Source: Marinobacter nanhaiticus D15-8W (GTDB lineage Bacteria; Pseudomonadota; Gammaproteobacteria; Pseudomonadales; Oleiphilaceae). Taken from it: 64,000 nt of DNA. The translations under genes and the position numbers were made by a program. The DNA lies in NCBI RefSeq assembly GCF_036511935.1, contig NZ_AP028878.1, positions 3,286,001 through 3,350,000 of the forward strand. Reading direction: 5' to 3'. Positions 36,756 to 45,726 of this stretch are shown one piece after another; within the stretch, counting starts at the first letter, position 1, and each line of letters begins with the position of its first letter. The notes under the pieces were generated by a model. The model had not been told where the DNA came from. It saw only the letters and a list, made by a program, of their open reading frames with translations, and made no database searches.

Positions 36756-37538
36756 TCAGGGTAATCCCTGAAGGGAACGCATGAAATCAAAGGTTTCCCT
36801 GGAGTATTGGTCGAAATGCGGCAGGAAGTCCGCATGCAGCACCCAAATGGCAAACAGGCCGAAAAGCAGGCCGATGGGAAAGCCCAGTGCAAAGATATTC
36901 AGTTGGGGGGCCGCCCGGGTCATCACCCCGAAAGCAATGTAGACAATCAGTACCGCAGTTATCGCCGGCAGCGCCAGCAGCATCGCCGAAACGAACATCC
37001 AGCTGATGTGGTTCGCCAGGTCCCAATAGGCATTCTGGCCCAATCCTGTGGTACCAATCGGGATCGTGCGGAAACTCTCGATAAAGACCTCAAACGCCAC
37101 CAGGTGACCGTTCATGGCCAGGAAAAGCAGGGTCACGGTGATCGTGTAGACCTGGGACAGCGTCGGTACGTTGACGCCATTAGCCGGATCCACCATCGAG
37201 GCAAACCCCAAGCCCATCTGCATGGCGATCATCTGACCGGCAATGACGAAAAGCTGGAACAGCGCCGTGAGCACGAAGCCCAACCCGACACCGATCATGA
37301 TCTGCTGCAGCGTAATGACAACAGCGTCGCCGGTAAGGGCATCGACGGTAGGGACCGGACCAATCATCGGCACCACCAGCACGGTCATCAGCAACGCCAG
37401 CCCCAGGCGAATACGGGCGGGGACCAGCCCGGCGCCGACGAAAGGAATCACCATCATGAAACTGGCAATGCGGAACAGCGGCCACAGGTGCTGTCCCACC
37501 CACTGTCCGATCATGTCCGCCGATGCTTCAGCGCCCAT
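36756..37538 (-). CDS. fliR: Flagellar export apparatus protein FliR
   Basis: This 260-residue polytopic protein of the FliR/YscT family has about six hydrophobic helices, with characteristic segments FMMVIPFVGAGLVPARIRLG and GLGFASMVDPANGVNVP. It forms the FliPQR export channel. It begins 2 bp after fliQ. Confidence 0.96.
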   Translation of the reverse strand: MGAEASADMIGQWVGQHLWPLFRIASFMMVIPFVGAGLVPARIRLGLALLMTVLVVPMIGPVPTVDALTGDAVVITLQQIMIGVGLGFVLTALFQLFVIAGQMIAMQMGLGFASMVDPANGVNVPTLSQVYTITVTLLFLAMNGHLVAFEVFIESFRTIPIGTTGLGQNAYWDLANHISWMFVSAMLLALPAITAVLIVYIAFGVMTRAAPQLNIFALGFPIGLLFGLFAIWVLHADFLPHFDQYSRETFDFMRSLQGLP

Positions 37539-37540
37539 GG

Positions 37541-37810
37541 TCAGCCGATCAGGTAGGGAATGCGCATGATCAGGTTCTCAGCATGCTCGATCAGCGTGGT
37601 GAGCATCCAGGGCCCGGCGAAGATGATCATGAGCAGTGTGACGATCAGGCGCGGCAGGAAACTCAGGGTTTGTTCGTTGATCTGTGTCGCTGCCTGGAAG
37701 GTACTGACCACCAGACCGATCGCCAAGCCCGGGCCGATGATGATCGCCGACAGGAGGACGATCAGCCACAGCGCTTCGCGCATGATGTCGATAACCGTTT
37801 CCGGTGTCAT
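37541..37810 (-). CDS. fliQ: Flagellar export apparatus protein FliQ
   Basis: This 89-residue protein has two membrane helices (about 14-36 and 48-72) joined by the conserved ATQINEQTLSFLPRL loop. It is part of the FliPQR core. Length is typical. It lies 17 bp after fliP. Confidence 0.96.
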   Translation of the reverse strand: MTPETVIDIMREALWLIVLLSAIIIGPGLAIGLVVSTFQAATQINEQTLSFLPRLIVTLLMIIFAGPWMLTTLIEHAENLIMRIPYLIG

Positions 37811-37827
37811 GAGGATTCTCCTCCCGG

Positions 37828-38589
37828 CTATATGCCGTAACTGGACGCTAGGGTACCCATGATCAGGGCCCAGCCGTCGACCAGTACGAACAACATGATC
37901 TTGAACGGCAGCGAGATGATGATCGGCGACAGCATCATCATCCCCATGGCCATCAGCACGCTTGCCACCACCATGTCGATGATGAGGAACGGAATAAACA
38001 GGATGAAACCGATCTGGAATGCGGTCTTGAGCTCGCTGGTAACGAAGGCAGGCATCAGCACCCAGAAGGAAACCTCCTCAGGACTCGCCGCCTGCTCCCC
38101 GGAAATGCGCATGAACAGTCCCAGGTCGGACTCCCGGGTCTGCGCCAGCATGAATTCGCGGAAGGGCTGACTGGCCCGCTCCACAGCCTCCAACGGCGCG
38201 ATTTCTTCGGCGATGTAGGGCTGTAATGCCTCTTGGTTTACCTCTTCCAGAACCGGACGCATGATAAAAATAGTCAGGAACAGGGTCAGACCCAGCAGGA
38301 TCTGGTTCGACGGTGTCGACTGCAAACCCAGCGCCTGGCGCAGGATGGCAAAGACGATGATGATCCGGGTAAAGGAGGTCATCATCATCAGCATGGCCGG
38401 CAGGAACGTCAGCGCCGTCATCAGCGCCAGGATCTGCAGGGTGACGGAATATTCCTGGGTTTCCTCAGCGTCTCCCGGCGTTACGGTAACGGCGGGAATG
38501 CCGGGGATATCGGCCTGGGCCGGAAGGGTAAGCAACAACAGCGGGACCAATCGCAACAACAACGGCAAGAGGCGAAACGGCTGGGTCAC
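37828..38589 (-). CDS. fliP: Flagellar export apparatus protein FliP
   Basis: This 253-residue protein has an N-terminal signal sequence (about 1-26, ending LPAQA) and membrane helices in the FliP arrangement. Conserved segments are [20 protein letters not shown] and [20 protein letters not shown]. It is a core subunit of the export gate. It overlaps fliO by 4 bp. Confidence 0.97.
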   Translation of the reverse strand: MTQPFRLLPLLLRLVPLLLLTLPAQADIPGIPAVTVTPGDAEETQEYSVTLQILALMTALTFLPAMLMMMTSFTRIIIVFAILRQALGLQSTPSNQILLGLTLFLTIFIMRPVLEEVNQEALQPYIAEEIAPLEAVERASQPFREFMLAQTRESDLGLFMRISGEQAASPEEVSFWVLMPAFVTSELKTAFQIGFILFIPFLIIDMVVASVLMAMGMMMLSPIIISLPFKIMLFVLVDGWALIMGTLASSYGI

Positions 38590-39050
38590 GCATCACCTCC
38601 GCGATCGCCCCGGTTGGTCGCCGAGCGGTCGCCCCAGTTTCGTCCGATCATCGCCTGGAGGCGCTTGGCGAAGTCCCCTTCGATACGGCCGGATTCGGTA
38701 ACCACCGGCTCGTCGAATACATGGAGCGTGCGAATGGCAGAAGGCGTAATACCCACCAGGATTTGTGTGCCGCCCACGTCGACCAACACGATTCGCTCGC
38801 GGGCGCCGACCGACAGTACGCTGACAATACGCATCGCCTGGCTATTGATGCCCGTGAGTCCATTCATACGCTTGACCAGCCAGGCGCAACCGAAGATCAG
38901 CGCAATAACGGCAACCAGACCAGCACCCAGGCTGAGCAGCGACACCAGACTGTCTGGTCCCTGGCCGCTGACCGAACCGCCGGATGCGGTCTCCTCCGCC
39001 AGCAGTGGCATACTCGCCAGGAGCAGCCCGAAAGCAAGGACAGGTCTCAC
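38586..39050 (-). CDS. fliO: Flagellar export accessory protein FliO
   Basis: This 154-residue protein has an N-terminal signal-like segment (about 1-17), a membrane helix (about 35-57) and a cytoplasmic FliO domain ([35 protein letters not shown]). FliO assists FliP assembly. A 147-bp gap with 17-bp tandem repeats separates it from fliN, whereas the rest of the operon is tightly packed. Confidence 0.93.
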   Translation of the reverse strand: MRPVLAFGLLLASMPLLAEETASGGSVSGQGPDSLVSLLSLGAGLVAVIALIFGCAWLVKRMNGLTGINSQAMRIVSVLSVGARERIVLVDVGGTQILVGITPSAIRTLHVFDEPVVTESGRIEGDFAKRLQAMIGRNWGDRSATNRGDRGGDA

Positions 39051-39102
39051 GATGATTCCTCCGGGCCGGGAAACGGCAGGTTACCGTTCCGGTCTTGCAT
39101 TG

Positions 39103-39170
39103 TTATTTGTTGAATCCAGTTATTTGTTGAATCCAGTTATTTGCCGAACATTCTTATTTACAGAATCCGT
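39103..39170. repeat. Four 17-bp tandem units between fliO and fliN
   Basis: Units of 17 bp run at 39103-39119 and 39120-39136 (identical: ttatttgttgaatccag), 39137-39153 (ttatttgccgaacattc) and 39154-39170 (ttatttacagaatccgt). They occupy about half of the fliN-fliO gap inside an otherwise compact operon. The AT-rich content differs from the flanking genes. Confidence 0.9.
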
Positions 39171-39197
39171 ACATTCGACAGACGGGCTCGGCAAAGA

Positions 39198-39698
39198 CTA
39201 TTTTGACAGACGCTTGATACGTTCGCCCGGACTGATCACATCGGTCAGGCGAATACCAAATTTCTCGTTGACCATCACCACCTCACCGTGGGCGATAAGC
39301 GTACCGTTGACCAATACGTCAAGCGGCTCACCCGCCAGACGGTCCAGCTCGATGACCGAGCCCTGGTTCAGCTGAAGAAGGTTACGGATGGGAATCTGGG
39401 TGTTGCCCACTTCCATCGAGATCGTAACCGGAATGTCCAGGATGACATCCAGATCCGGTGCCGGGCCGGTACCGGTTTGCGGCGTGTCTTCATCGAACTC
39501 TTCCATCGGCGCAGCCGTCACCGATTTGCCGGCACCCTCGCCGGCTTCCTCCATAGCCGCAGCCCACTCATCGTCATGGTCGTCGCCATCGGCTTCTCCA
39601 GCCTCACCGGTTTCAGACATGGCCGCTTCCCACTCGGCAGCGAGTTTCTCGTCCTCGCTCATTTCGTTTTCGCCTGATTTGTTCTGGTCTTCAGCCAT
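39198..39698 (-). CDS. fliN: Flagellar switch protein FliN
   Basis: This 166-residue protein has an acidic, low-complexity N-terminal half (about 1-75, many Glu/Asp/Ala) and a C-terminal SpoA/FliN domain (VTISMEVGNTQIPIRNLLQL; GSVIELDRLAGEPLDVLVNG). It forms the C-ring with FliM and FliG. The N-terminal extension is longer than in enterics, as usual in pseudomonads. It overlaps fliM by 8 bp. Confidence 0.96.
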   Translation of the reverse strand: MAEDQNKSGENEMSEDEKLAAEWEAAMSETGEAGEADGDDHDDEWAAAMEEAGEGAGKSVTAAPMEEFDEDTPQTGTGPAPDLDVILDIPVTISMEVGNTQIPIRNLLQLNQGSVIELDRLAGEPLDVLVNGTLIAHGEVVMVNEKFGIRLTDVISPGERIKRLSK

Positions 39699-40689
39699 GC
39701 CTGTTCACCTTGAATTGCTTCTTTACTTTGGGACGCGTAGCACGCTCGGTGACCCGTAGCGCCAGGTTGCCGTCCCGGGTACCCAGTTGGGCCTTGTAGA
39801 TGGGGATGCCGTTAGCCGTCATGGTGAGGTCGCCCTCCAGCTCGATCGGAATAACGTCACCGGCCTTGAGCTTCGCCACCTCTCGCAGGGACATCCGGCG
39901 TCGACACACGGTTGCGTTGACGGGTACATTGACCGCCTTGATGTCTTCCTGCAAGGCGTTGACCCAGCGCTCGTCCACTTCGTCGATATCGCTCTGCACA
40001 CCTGCGTCGAGCACGTCGCGTATGGGCTCTATCATGGAATACGGCAACGCCATATGCAGCTCGCCGCCGCCTCCGTCCAGCTCGATATGGAAGGTGCTGA
40101 TCACCACCACTTCACTCGGGCTGACGATATTCGCCATGGCCGGATTCACTTCAGAGTTTATGTACTCGAATTCCACTTTGAGCACCGCGTTCCAGGCTTC
40201 CCGCATATCCTGAAAAACCTGGTTCAGCATCATCTGCACGATGCGGGTTTCGGTGGGCGTGAACTCCCGCCCCTCTATCTTGGCGTGGCGGCCTTCACCA
40301 CCGAAGAAGTTATCAACCAGCTTGAACACCAGCTTGGCGTCCAGGATAAACAGGCCGGTGCCCCGCAGGGGACGCATCTTCACCAGGTTGAGACTGGTAG
40401 GCACATAAAGGGTGTGGATGTACTCGCCAAACTTCATGATCTGTACGCCGCCAGTGGAGACGTCCGCGTTGCGGCGCAGCAGGTTGAACAAACTGATACG
40501 GGTGTAGCGGGCGAAACGCTCGTTGATCATCTCGAGGGTCGGCATCCGCCCGCGGACGATGCGGTCCTGGCTCGCCAGGTCATACGATTTGACGCCCGCC
40601 TCGTCTGCATCGTCGTAGGTGTCGATGTCACCGTCGTCGACGCCGTGCAACAGCGCGTCGATTTCGTCTTGTGACAGTAAGTCCTGCAT
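39691..40689 (-). CDS. fliM: Flagellar switch protein FliM
   Basis: This 332-residue protein begins with the CheY-P binding peptide (LLSQDEIDALLHGV) and continues with the middle CheC-like domain (conserved GGEGRHAKIEGREFTPTE) and a C-terminal SpoA domain. It receives CheY-P and reverses the motor. It lies 135 bp after fliL. Confidence 0.97.
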   Translation of the reverse strand: MQDLLSQDEIDALLHGVDDGDIDTYDDADEAGVKSYDLASQDRIVRGRMPTLEMINERFARYTRISLFNLLRRNADVSTGGVQIMKFGEYIHTLYVPTSLNLVKMRPLRGTGLFILDAKLVFKLVDNFFGGEGRHAKIEGREFTPTETRIVQMMLNQVFQDMREAWNAVLKVEFEYINSEVNPAMANIVSPSEVVVISTFHIELDGGGGELHMALPYSMIEPIRDVLDAGVQSDIDEVDERWVNALQEDIKAVNVPVNATVCRRRMSLREVAKLKAGDVIPIELEGDLTMTANGIPIYKAQLGTRDGNLALRVTERATRPKVKKQFKVNRHG

Positions 40690-40824
40690 ACCTGTAATCC
40701 GACCTCGATGGTTGCCCGGTGGACGACCGGATGGATGGCATCGCCGGTTTATGTGCCCGGCCCTGCCGCAGTTCTCTTCAAAACGTTATTGTCTCAAACA
40801 ATCTCTTCACGACACTCGCAAAAT

Positions 40825-41325
40825 CTACTGCAATACGAAATTCTCGAACAGGATACTGTCAATCGGTTCGGCGCTTTCCTGTTCCAATACCGTGTTGACG
40901 GTGGCCAGCGCCTCATCGAGCAGCTTCTGCTTGCCCTCGGGGGTCTGCATGGCCTGGAAATCCTGCGCGCCGAACAATGTCAGCAGACGACTGCGAATCA
41001 GGGGCATATGGGTCTGCGCGGCGTCGAGCGCCGCCTGATTGCGACTCTGCAGGGCGACGAAAATCTGCATGTAGCGCTGTCGCCCGTCCGTGGATAGGGT
41101 GACGATAAACGGCTTGTCGATGGAATAGTAGAGACTGGGCGTGAACGCTTCCTCAGCCGCAGCTTCGGAATCGTCTTCTTGCGCTGCACCGTCATCGGAT
41201 TTCAGGAACCAGAGGGTGCCTGCAACCGACAGCGCGACGGCCAGCACGATAATGACGACCAGGCCAATAATGAGTTTGAGTTTACCCTTCTTGCCCGCAG
41301 GCGCCTGCTCCGAATTTTCTGCCAT
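40825..41325 (-). CDS. fliL: Flagellar basal body-associated protein FliL
   Basis: This 166-residue single-pass membrane protein has a helix at about 18-40 (LKLIIGLVVIIVLAVALSVA), an acidic linker and a periplasmic FliL domain (YYSIDKPFIVTLSTDGRQRY). It associates with the stator. ATG 41325 (MAENSEQAPAG) is the likely start. A sigma-54 element and a FleQ-like box lie immediately upstream, so it probably begins the fliLMNOPQR-flhB operon. Confidence 0.95.
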   Translation of the reverse strand: MAENSEQAPAGKKGKLKLIIGLVVIIVLAVALSVAGTLWFLKSDDGAAQEDDSEAAAEEAFTPSLYYSIDKPFIVTLSTDGRQRYMQIFVALQSRNQAALDAAQTHMPLIRSRLLTLFGAQDFQAMQTPEGKQKLLDEALATVNTVLEQESAEPIDSILFENFVLQ

Positions 41326-41336
41326 AGTCCACAACA

Positions 41337-41350
41337 GTCAGTTTATTGTC
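41337..41350. promoter_or_regulatory. FleQ-box-like palindrome in the fliL leader
   Basis: GTCAGTTTATTGTC matches 12 of 14 positions of the palindromic FleQ consensus (GTCAATTTATTGAC). It lies between the sigma-54 element (41376-41391) and the fliL start, the downstream-of-promoter position described for fliL in Pseudomonas. Confidence 0.5.
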
Positions 41351-41375
41351 ATCGCACGAATACGCCCGGATCTTG

Positions 41376-41391
41376 AGCAAGAACCAGGCCA
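41376..41391 (-). promoter_or_regulatory. Sigma-54 promoter of the fliL operon
   Basis: On the minus strand TGGCCTGGTTCTTGCT fits TGGCACGNNNNTTGCW with two mismatches and exact -24/-12 spacing. It is about 50 bp upstream of the fliL start codon. Confidence 0.65.
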
Positions 41392-41535
41392 GTCTGAAAA
41401 GACCAGCCCGTATCTCCGGCCACCGGGAGCCGCAGTCTACCCATCGTTCCAGACACGTTGATAAAACAGAAGTTTAGCGTCTGTACCGAAAGACATAAAC
41501 CACGGTCTGCCGGGTCAGCGATTCACAGTGCCTGA

Positions 41536-42774
41536 TCAGGCGTAGAGATCCACCTCGCCACGCCAGCTCAAGTCCAGGCTTCCCCCCGCCAAAGGTTCGT
41601 CCACGACCTCAAGTTCAGCGTCGGCACCTCGACCATAACCACGACCGCCGGAGCCTCCTTCTTCAGCCAAATCCTGCTGCGCCCCCTGATCCGAGGATTC
41701 GGCGGAAACCTCGAATTTCTCCAGGTTGAGACCATTCTCCTGAAGCATATCCCGCAGGCGGTGGCCGTTGAGTTCAAGCTGATCACGTACGGCTGAATGG
41801 GTAGCGTGGACCGTCACATGCGCCTGGTCGTGCTGAACCTGAACGCGCACCTCGAGCGGACCGAGATCCGGCGGCGTGATATGGATTTCCGCCGCAGACA
41901 TGCGCTGACTGGTCAGCCAGGCGAGCTTACCGGCGACCTTTTCGCCCCACTGCGCGTGCTGGACCGGCAACTCCACGCTGGTGGAGTAGCTCTTCAGCGT
42001 AGCCATGGACTCGCGCCCTTCCAAACCGCGCTGCAAGGCCGTTGCAGGGTTCTGCTGGGACGATGTCTCGCCACTACCCTGGAAACGGGCCAACTGGCCC
42101 GAAAAATCCACGGCCTTGCCGTCCGCGCCTAAAGCGGTCTTCCCCGCCAGCAATCCTAATTGTTCGCCCTTCATGCCCAGCAGCGAGTCTCCGCTACCGG
42201 CACCTGCACCCTGTTGCTGAGGCTGCATCATCAACTTGTCCAACACCGTACCCGATGTGGGCGGTAGCCCGGTACCCTTTGCGTTGGCGCCGACAGTCAG
42301 ACCGTTCACGGCCTGAGCTCCCGTTTCCTGCTGGCCAGGTACCGAGAACAGCATCGGCAGTACTTCATCACCGGTCACGCTGTCCTGCTCGGCGGCCTGC
42401 TCTCCTGCTGCACCACTCTTGTTGTCAGAGGCATTGTCGTCAGCGCTTCCTCGGTTGGAGCCCTGGCCGCCAGACGTATTATCCTCTGCCTTTGCAGTCT
42501 CTGGCCTCTCTTCAGCCTTATCCGCATGTTCCGACTGCTTGGCTCGGCTTTCTTCCAGCCGGTCCTGCTCGGCCTGCCGGCTGGCTACGCGGTTGTCTTC
42601 GGCGCGTTGATCGGCGCGATCCTGCCGCGCCTCTTTCCGCTCCAATCGCGCCTTTTCACGGGCGGATACCTCGTCAAACCGCTCCGCCGAACGCTCACTT
42701 TCCGACGTAGAGCCTTGACGCTCAATCGATTTTTCAGGTGTGGGTGACACGGGCGTCAGCACCATTCCAGACAT
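41536..42774 (-). CDS. fliK: Flagellar hook-length control protein FliK
   Basis: This 412-residue protein has a highly charged N-terminal part (about 15-105, Glu/Arg/Lys/Gln-rich), a flexible Gly/Gln middle, and a C-terminal Flg_hook domain (AAEIHITPPDLGPLEVRVQV; LNGHRLRDMLQENGLNLEKF). It measures hook length and triggers the FlhB switch. It has its own perfect sigma-54 promoter 50 bp upstream, so it can be expressed apart from hptB. It is the canonical FliK; a second FliK-like gene is at 16042-17373. Confidence 0.94.
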   Translation of the reverse strand: MSGMVLTPVSPTPEKSIERQGSTSESERSAERFDEVSAREKARLERKEARQDRADQRAEDNRVASRQAEQDRLEESRAKQSEHADKAEERPETAKAEDNTSGGQGSNRGSADDNASDNKSGAAGEQAAEQDSVTGDEVLPMLFSVPGQQETGAQAVNGLTVGANAKGTGLPPTSGTVLDKLMMQPQQQGAGAGSGDSLLGMKGEQLGLLAGKTALGADGKAVDFSGQLARFQGSGETSSQQNPATALQRGLEGRESMATLKSYSTSVELPVQHAQWGEKVAGKLAWLTSQRMSAAEIHITPPDLGPLEVRVQVQHDQAHVTVHATHSAVRDQLELNGHRLRDMLQENGLNLEKFEVSAESSDQGAQQDLAEEGGSGGRGYGRGADAELEVVDEPLAGGSLDLSWRGEVDLYA

Positions 42775-42822
42775 GGCAACCCCTTGCCGCTTGGGCTTAG
42801 ATCAAACAGTTAACGGGGTTAC

Positions 42823-42838
42823 AGCAATATAGGTGCCA
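42823..42838 (-). promoter_or_regulatory. Sigma-54 promoter of fliK
   Basis: On the minus strand TGGCACCTATATTGCT carries exact TGGCAC and TTGCT blocks with correct spacing. It is the best sigma-54 match in the window, about 50 bp upstream of the fliK start, in the 127-bp gap after hptB. Confidence 0.82.
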
Positions 42839-42901
42839 AATTGCGGGATAGCGGGTGCGGAAGCATCGCGGTGAAGAGCTGCGACCTTCGTAGCGGCGAA
42901 C

Positions 42902-43249
42902 CTATCGAACCAGTGTTCTCTCGAGCAGTTGTCGAACCATGGAGAATTCGCTCTGGATATCGTCCAGAATATGCACGGCCTCATCGAGCCTTTCTTCCTT
43001 CCCAGCCAGCTCGGCATCCCCGCACAAAGCCCCGAGGCGCGGGGCCCCGATGTTGATGCAGCTACCCTTGAAGCTATGGGCAGATTTGGTGAAGCTTTCC
43101 GCGTCCCGCTCCTGCAACGAGGCACGTAGCGTATCGACCCGCTGGCTGGAGTCACTCAGGTAAGTCCGGATCAATACATCAAACTCATCCTCCATGACTT
43201 CCCGGAGCTCCGCCAGGGCTTCGTCATCAAGATGTGGTTTGTCGTTCAT
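42902..43249 (-). CDS. hptB: Histidine phosphotransfer protein, HptB-like
   Basis: This 115-residue single-domain HPt protein has phosphoacceptor His58 in TKSAHSFKGSCINIGA. In Pseudomonas aeruginosa HptB relays phosphate from hybrid kinases to the response regulator HsbR, which with HsbA controls biofilm versus swarming behaviour. The same three genes are adjacent here (hsbA, hsbR, then this gene), supporting the assignment. It lies 95 bp downstream of hsbR, within the flagellar region. Confidence 0.85.
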   Translation of the reverse strand: MNDKPHLDDEALAELREVMEDEFDVLIRTYLSDSSQRVDTLRASLQERDAESFTKSAHSFKGSCINIGAPRLGALCGDAELAGKEERLDEAVHILDDIQSEFSMVRQLLERTLVR

Positions 43250-43344
43250 GATCGTCTCCTTACAGATTGCCTAGCGCGGGTCGTAATATGCATTCAGCTC
43301 AGGCGGCACATGTCTGCTACAGGCTCACCTCAATAGACTTCACG

Positions 43345-45087
43345 TCAGGCCAGGCTTGGCGGTTCCCTGGAATCGATCGTCCAACGGTAAACCACTTCAA
43401 CCTCGTTCCCTCTTCCCTGGTGAGTCAGCGACTCGCAGAGCTGATGGAGCAACGCCAGGCCACGACCAGCGTAACCGTCCTGTCTCAAGGAGGACAATCC
43501 TCCGTCAGTATAGTCAAAGCCACTTCCGCTATCGCTGCAGTACACTTTGAGTACGCCGCCCTTGTCACCGGTCTCGTGTTCCAGGCGAAAACGTACCGCA
43601 TCTTCCCTGTCGGCGCTACGCAATCGCCGTTCCCGCTCGGCGTAGTAGCGGCCGAAGCCTTCCGGAGAGCTCTTCCAACTCGAGGGCAACTCAAGCACCC
43701 CGTGCTCCAGGGCATTGGTATAGAGTTCTGAGAGGATAGTGTAGATCTCGCCACTGCGACGGCGCAGGCCAGGGACTTCCATGCAGATATGCAGCAGTAA
43801 TGGCAGGGGATTGAAATGCGAGAGGGTTTCTCCCGATACCTCATATTCACAAGTCCAGCGGGACGGACCACTGAGCGCCGACTGGGTCACTCGTAGCGGC
43901 AATTCTTCCAGTACATTCGAGGCGACCACATCCACCGAGACCAGGGTCAGGTCATCCCGGATTTCCTCCGAGCCGGTAAATGTCCGGATAGCTGCCAGCA
44001 CGGCTTCGAGCGGCGTCTCGTCTTCAGCCCTGGTTTCGAGCACGTCAGCCAACCGCGCCTCGCCGAACATTTCTCCCATGGCGTTGGTCGCTTCCGGAAC
44101 ACCGTCGGTGACGAACAGCACCGTGTCCCCCTCTTCTATCTTTGCCGTGTCCACCTCGGCGGAAAAACGATCGCCGGACACGACGCCCAGCGGCAGGTGC
44201 CGCGACGGCATGCGAAGCGGGCCATGGTTATGGCGCATCAGGAAACCGCCCGGCAGGCCGCCGTTCCAGAAGGTCAGGTTGCCCAGGTGAAAATCAAGCT
44301 CAAGGAAAGCGGCGCAGCAGAACATATCGGTGGGTAGGATGCGCCAAAGCTTCTGATTGATCTCCCGAAGGATGTCGCCAATCAGGAAACCCTTGCTGGT
44401 CATGCCGTAGAAGATTTCCGCGACCGGCATGGCACCGATAGCGGCGGGCAAACCGTGGCCGGTAAAATCGCCGATCAGGATGTTCATGCCACCGGATGGG
44501 CGGGGGCAGGCGAAAAGCACATCACCGTTGAATACCGACAGGGGCGAGGCGTGATAGCGGATGTTGGGCGCATCGAGGCAGCCAGTATGGGCGATATTGT
44601 CAAAAACCCGGCGGGCAATGGTCTGCTCTTTCACCAGCTGTTCGTTGCGGTCCCGGATTAGGTCGCGCTGTCGGCTCAGCGTGCCGTGCATCAACCGCAT
44701 ACGATTGAAGGCATTGATCTTGGCTTCGATAATGACGCGATTGTATGGCTTCGAGAGGAAGTCATCGCCACCGGCTTCGAGACAGCGGGCCAGGGCATCG
44801 GCATCGGAGAGAGAGGTCAGGAAAATGATCGGCACCAGCTCTTCACCAGCCAATGCCTTGATATGGCGCGCAGCCTCCATACCGTCCATGCCAGGCATCA
44901 TCACGTCCAGCAGGACAATTTGGGGCTTGAAGCTTCGAAAGCTCTCGACGGCCTCAACCCCGTCGGCCGCCGTCATCACGTCATGGCCCTGACGGCGGAC
45001 CATCGTTTTCAGGATCAGGCGATCGCTTTCGCTGTCGTCGGCAATCAGGATGCGAAGAGGCTGCGCATCCGTATCCGCGTCGTCCAA
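43345..45087 (-). CDS. hsbR: Response regulator with PP2C phosphatase and anti-sigma kinase-like domains, HsbR-like
   Basis: This 580-residue protein has three domains: receiver (about 10-130, Asp61 in VLLDVMMPGMDG), a SpoIIE/RsbU-type PP2C phosphatase (about 190-395; DVLFACPRPSGGMNILIGDF, DTVLFVTDGVPEATN) and a C-terminal HATPase (about 420-570; ILSELYTNALEHG N-box). This is the HsbR architecture: depending on phosphorylation it dephosphorylates or phosphorylates the STAS protein HsbA. The upstream neighbour is the STAS protein and the downstream one HptB. Confidence 0.88.
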   Translation of the reverse strand: MDDADTDAQPLRILIADDSESDRLILKTMVRRQGHDVMTAADGVEAVESFRSFKPQIVLLDVMMPGMDGMEAARHIKALAGEELVPIIFLTSLSDADALARCLEAGGDDFLSKPYNRVIIEAKINAFNRMRLMHGTLSRQRDLIRDRNEQLVKEQTIARRVFDNIAHTGCLDAPNIRYHASPLSVFNGDVLFACPRPSGGMNILIGDFTGHGLPAAIGAMPVAEIFYGMTSKGFLIGDILREINQKLWRILPTDMFCCAAFLELDFHLGNLTFWNGGLPGGFLMRHNHGPLRMPSRHLPLGVVSGDRFSAEVDTAKIEEGDTVLFVTDGVPEATNAMGEMFGEARLADVLETRAEDETPLEAVLAAIRTFTGSEEIRDDLTLVSVDVVASNVLEELPLRVTQSALSGPSRWTCEYEVSGETLSHFNPLPLLLHICMEVPGLRRRSGEIYTILSELYTNALEHGVLELPSSWKSSPEGFGRYYAERERRLRSADREDAVRFRLEHETGDKGGVLKVYCSDSGSGFDYTDGGLSSLRQDGYAGRGLALLHQLCESLTHQGRGNEVEVVYRWTIDSREPPSLA

Positions 45088-45208
45088 GACAAAGCTTCTC
45101 CGTTCTGCTTGTGTTATGCCGCTATCGTCGCCACTTTGGCGCTCTTCATCGTGGCGACTGCTGGCTGGAAAGCTCTATTGGCCCAAAAGCTCTGGTTGAA
45201 AGATAATT

Positions 45209-45514
45209 CTACTTGATAGAGAAAAGTTGCTCGAAATTTGAAATACTGAGAATGCGCCGGACATCATTATTACAGTTCTCAATCCGGACCCGACCTGCAT
45301 CTCCGCCAGCATAGTCCCTCAGTAACAGCAGCATGCCCAGGGCTGAACTGTCCAGATAGGTGGTGTCCGACATATCGATGACATAGTCGCTCACCTCCTG
45401 GTCGCCATGTTCGTACGCGTCGCGGAAACTCTGGTGAGAGCTGAAGTCGAATCGTCCCTCGATACTGATAATCAGCGTGCGTCCGTCCTCACTTCGCCGC
45501 GTGTGGATTGCCAT
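45209..45514 (-). CDS. hsbA: STAS-domain anti-sigma factor antagonist, HsbA-like
   Basis: This 101-residue STAS domain has the phosphorylatable serine region YLDSSALGMLLLLRDY (Ser56/Ser57). In P. aeruginosa HsbA binds the anti-sigma factor FlgM or a diguanylate cyclase depending on its phosphorylation. Here it is first of the hsbA-hsbR-hptB set and lies 212 bp after fliJ, suggesting its own promoter; none was confidently identified. Confidence 0.85.
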   Translation of the reverse strand: MAIHTRRSEDGRTLIISIEGRFDFSSHQSFRDAYEHGDQEVSDYVIDMSDTTYLDSSALGMLLLLRDYAGGDAGRVRIENCNNDVRRILSISNFEQLFSIK

Positions 45515-45726
45515 GCGGTGTCCTCCATCGATGCCTCAGCCTGTGGTTTTGGAAAAAAGAGTAACTGGGATTATCCGTTCGTTCTTGCCGAATTGTCGGG
45601 CGGATGATCCGTCCAGGTAAGCCAGAAAATTTCCAACCACTCCCTGGAAAGGTTATTTTTGTTTATCCCCGGTTTGAGGATAGCTAAAACTGCGGGAAAT
45701 GCATTCGCAAACTGCCCAAAGCGCTA

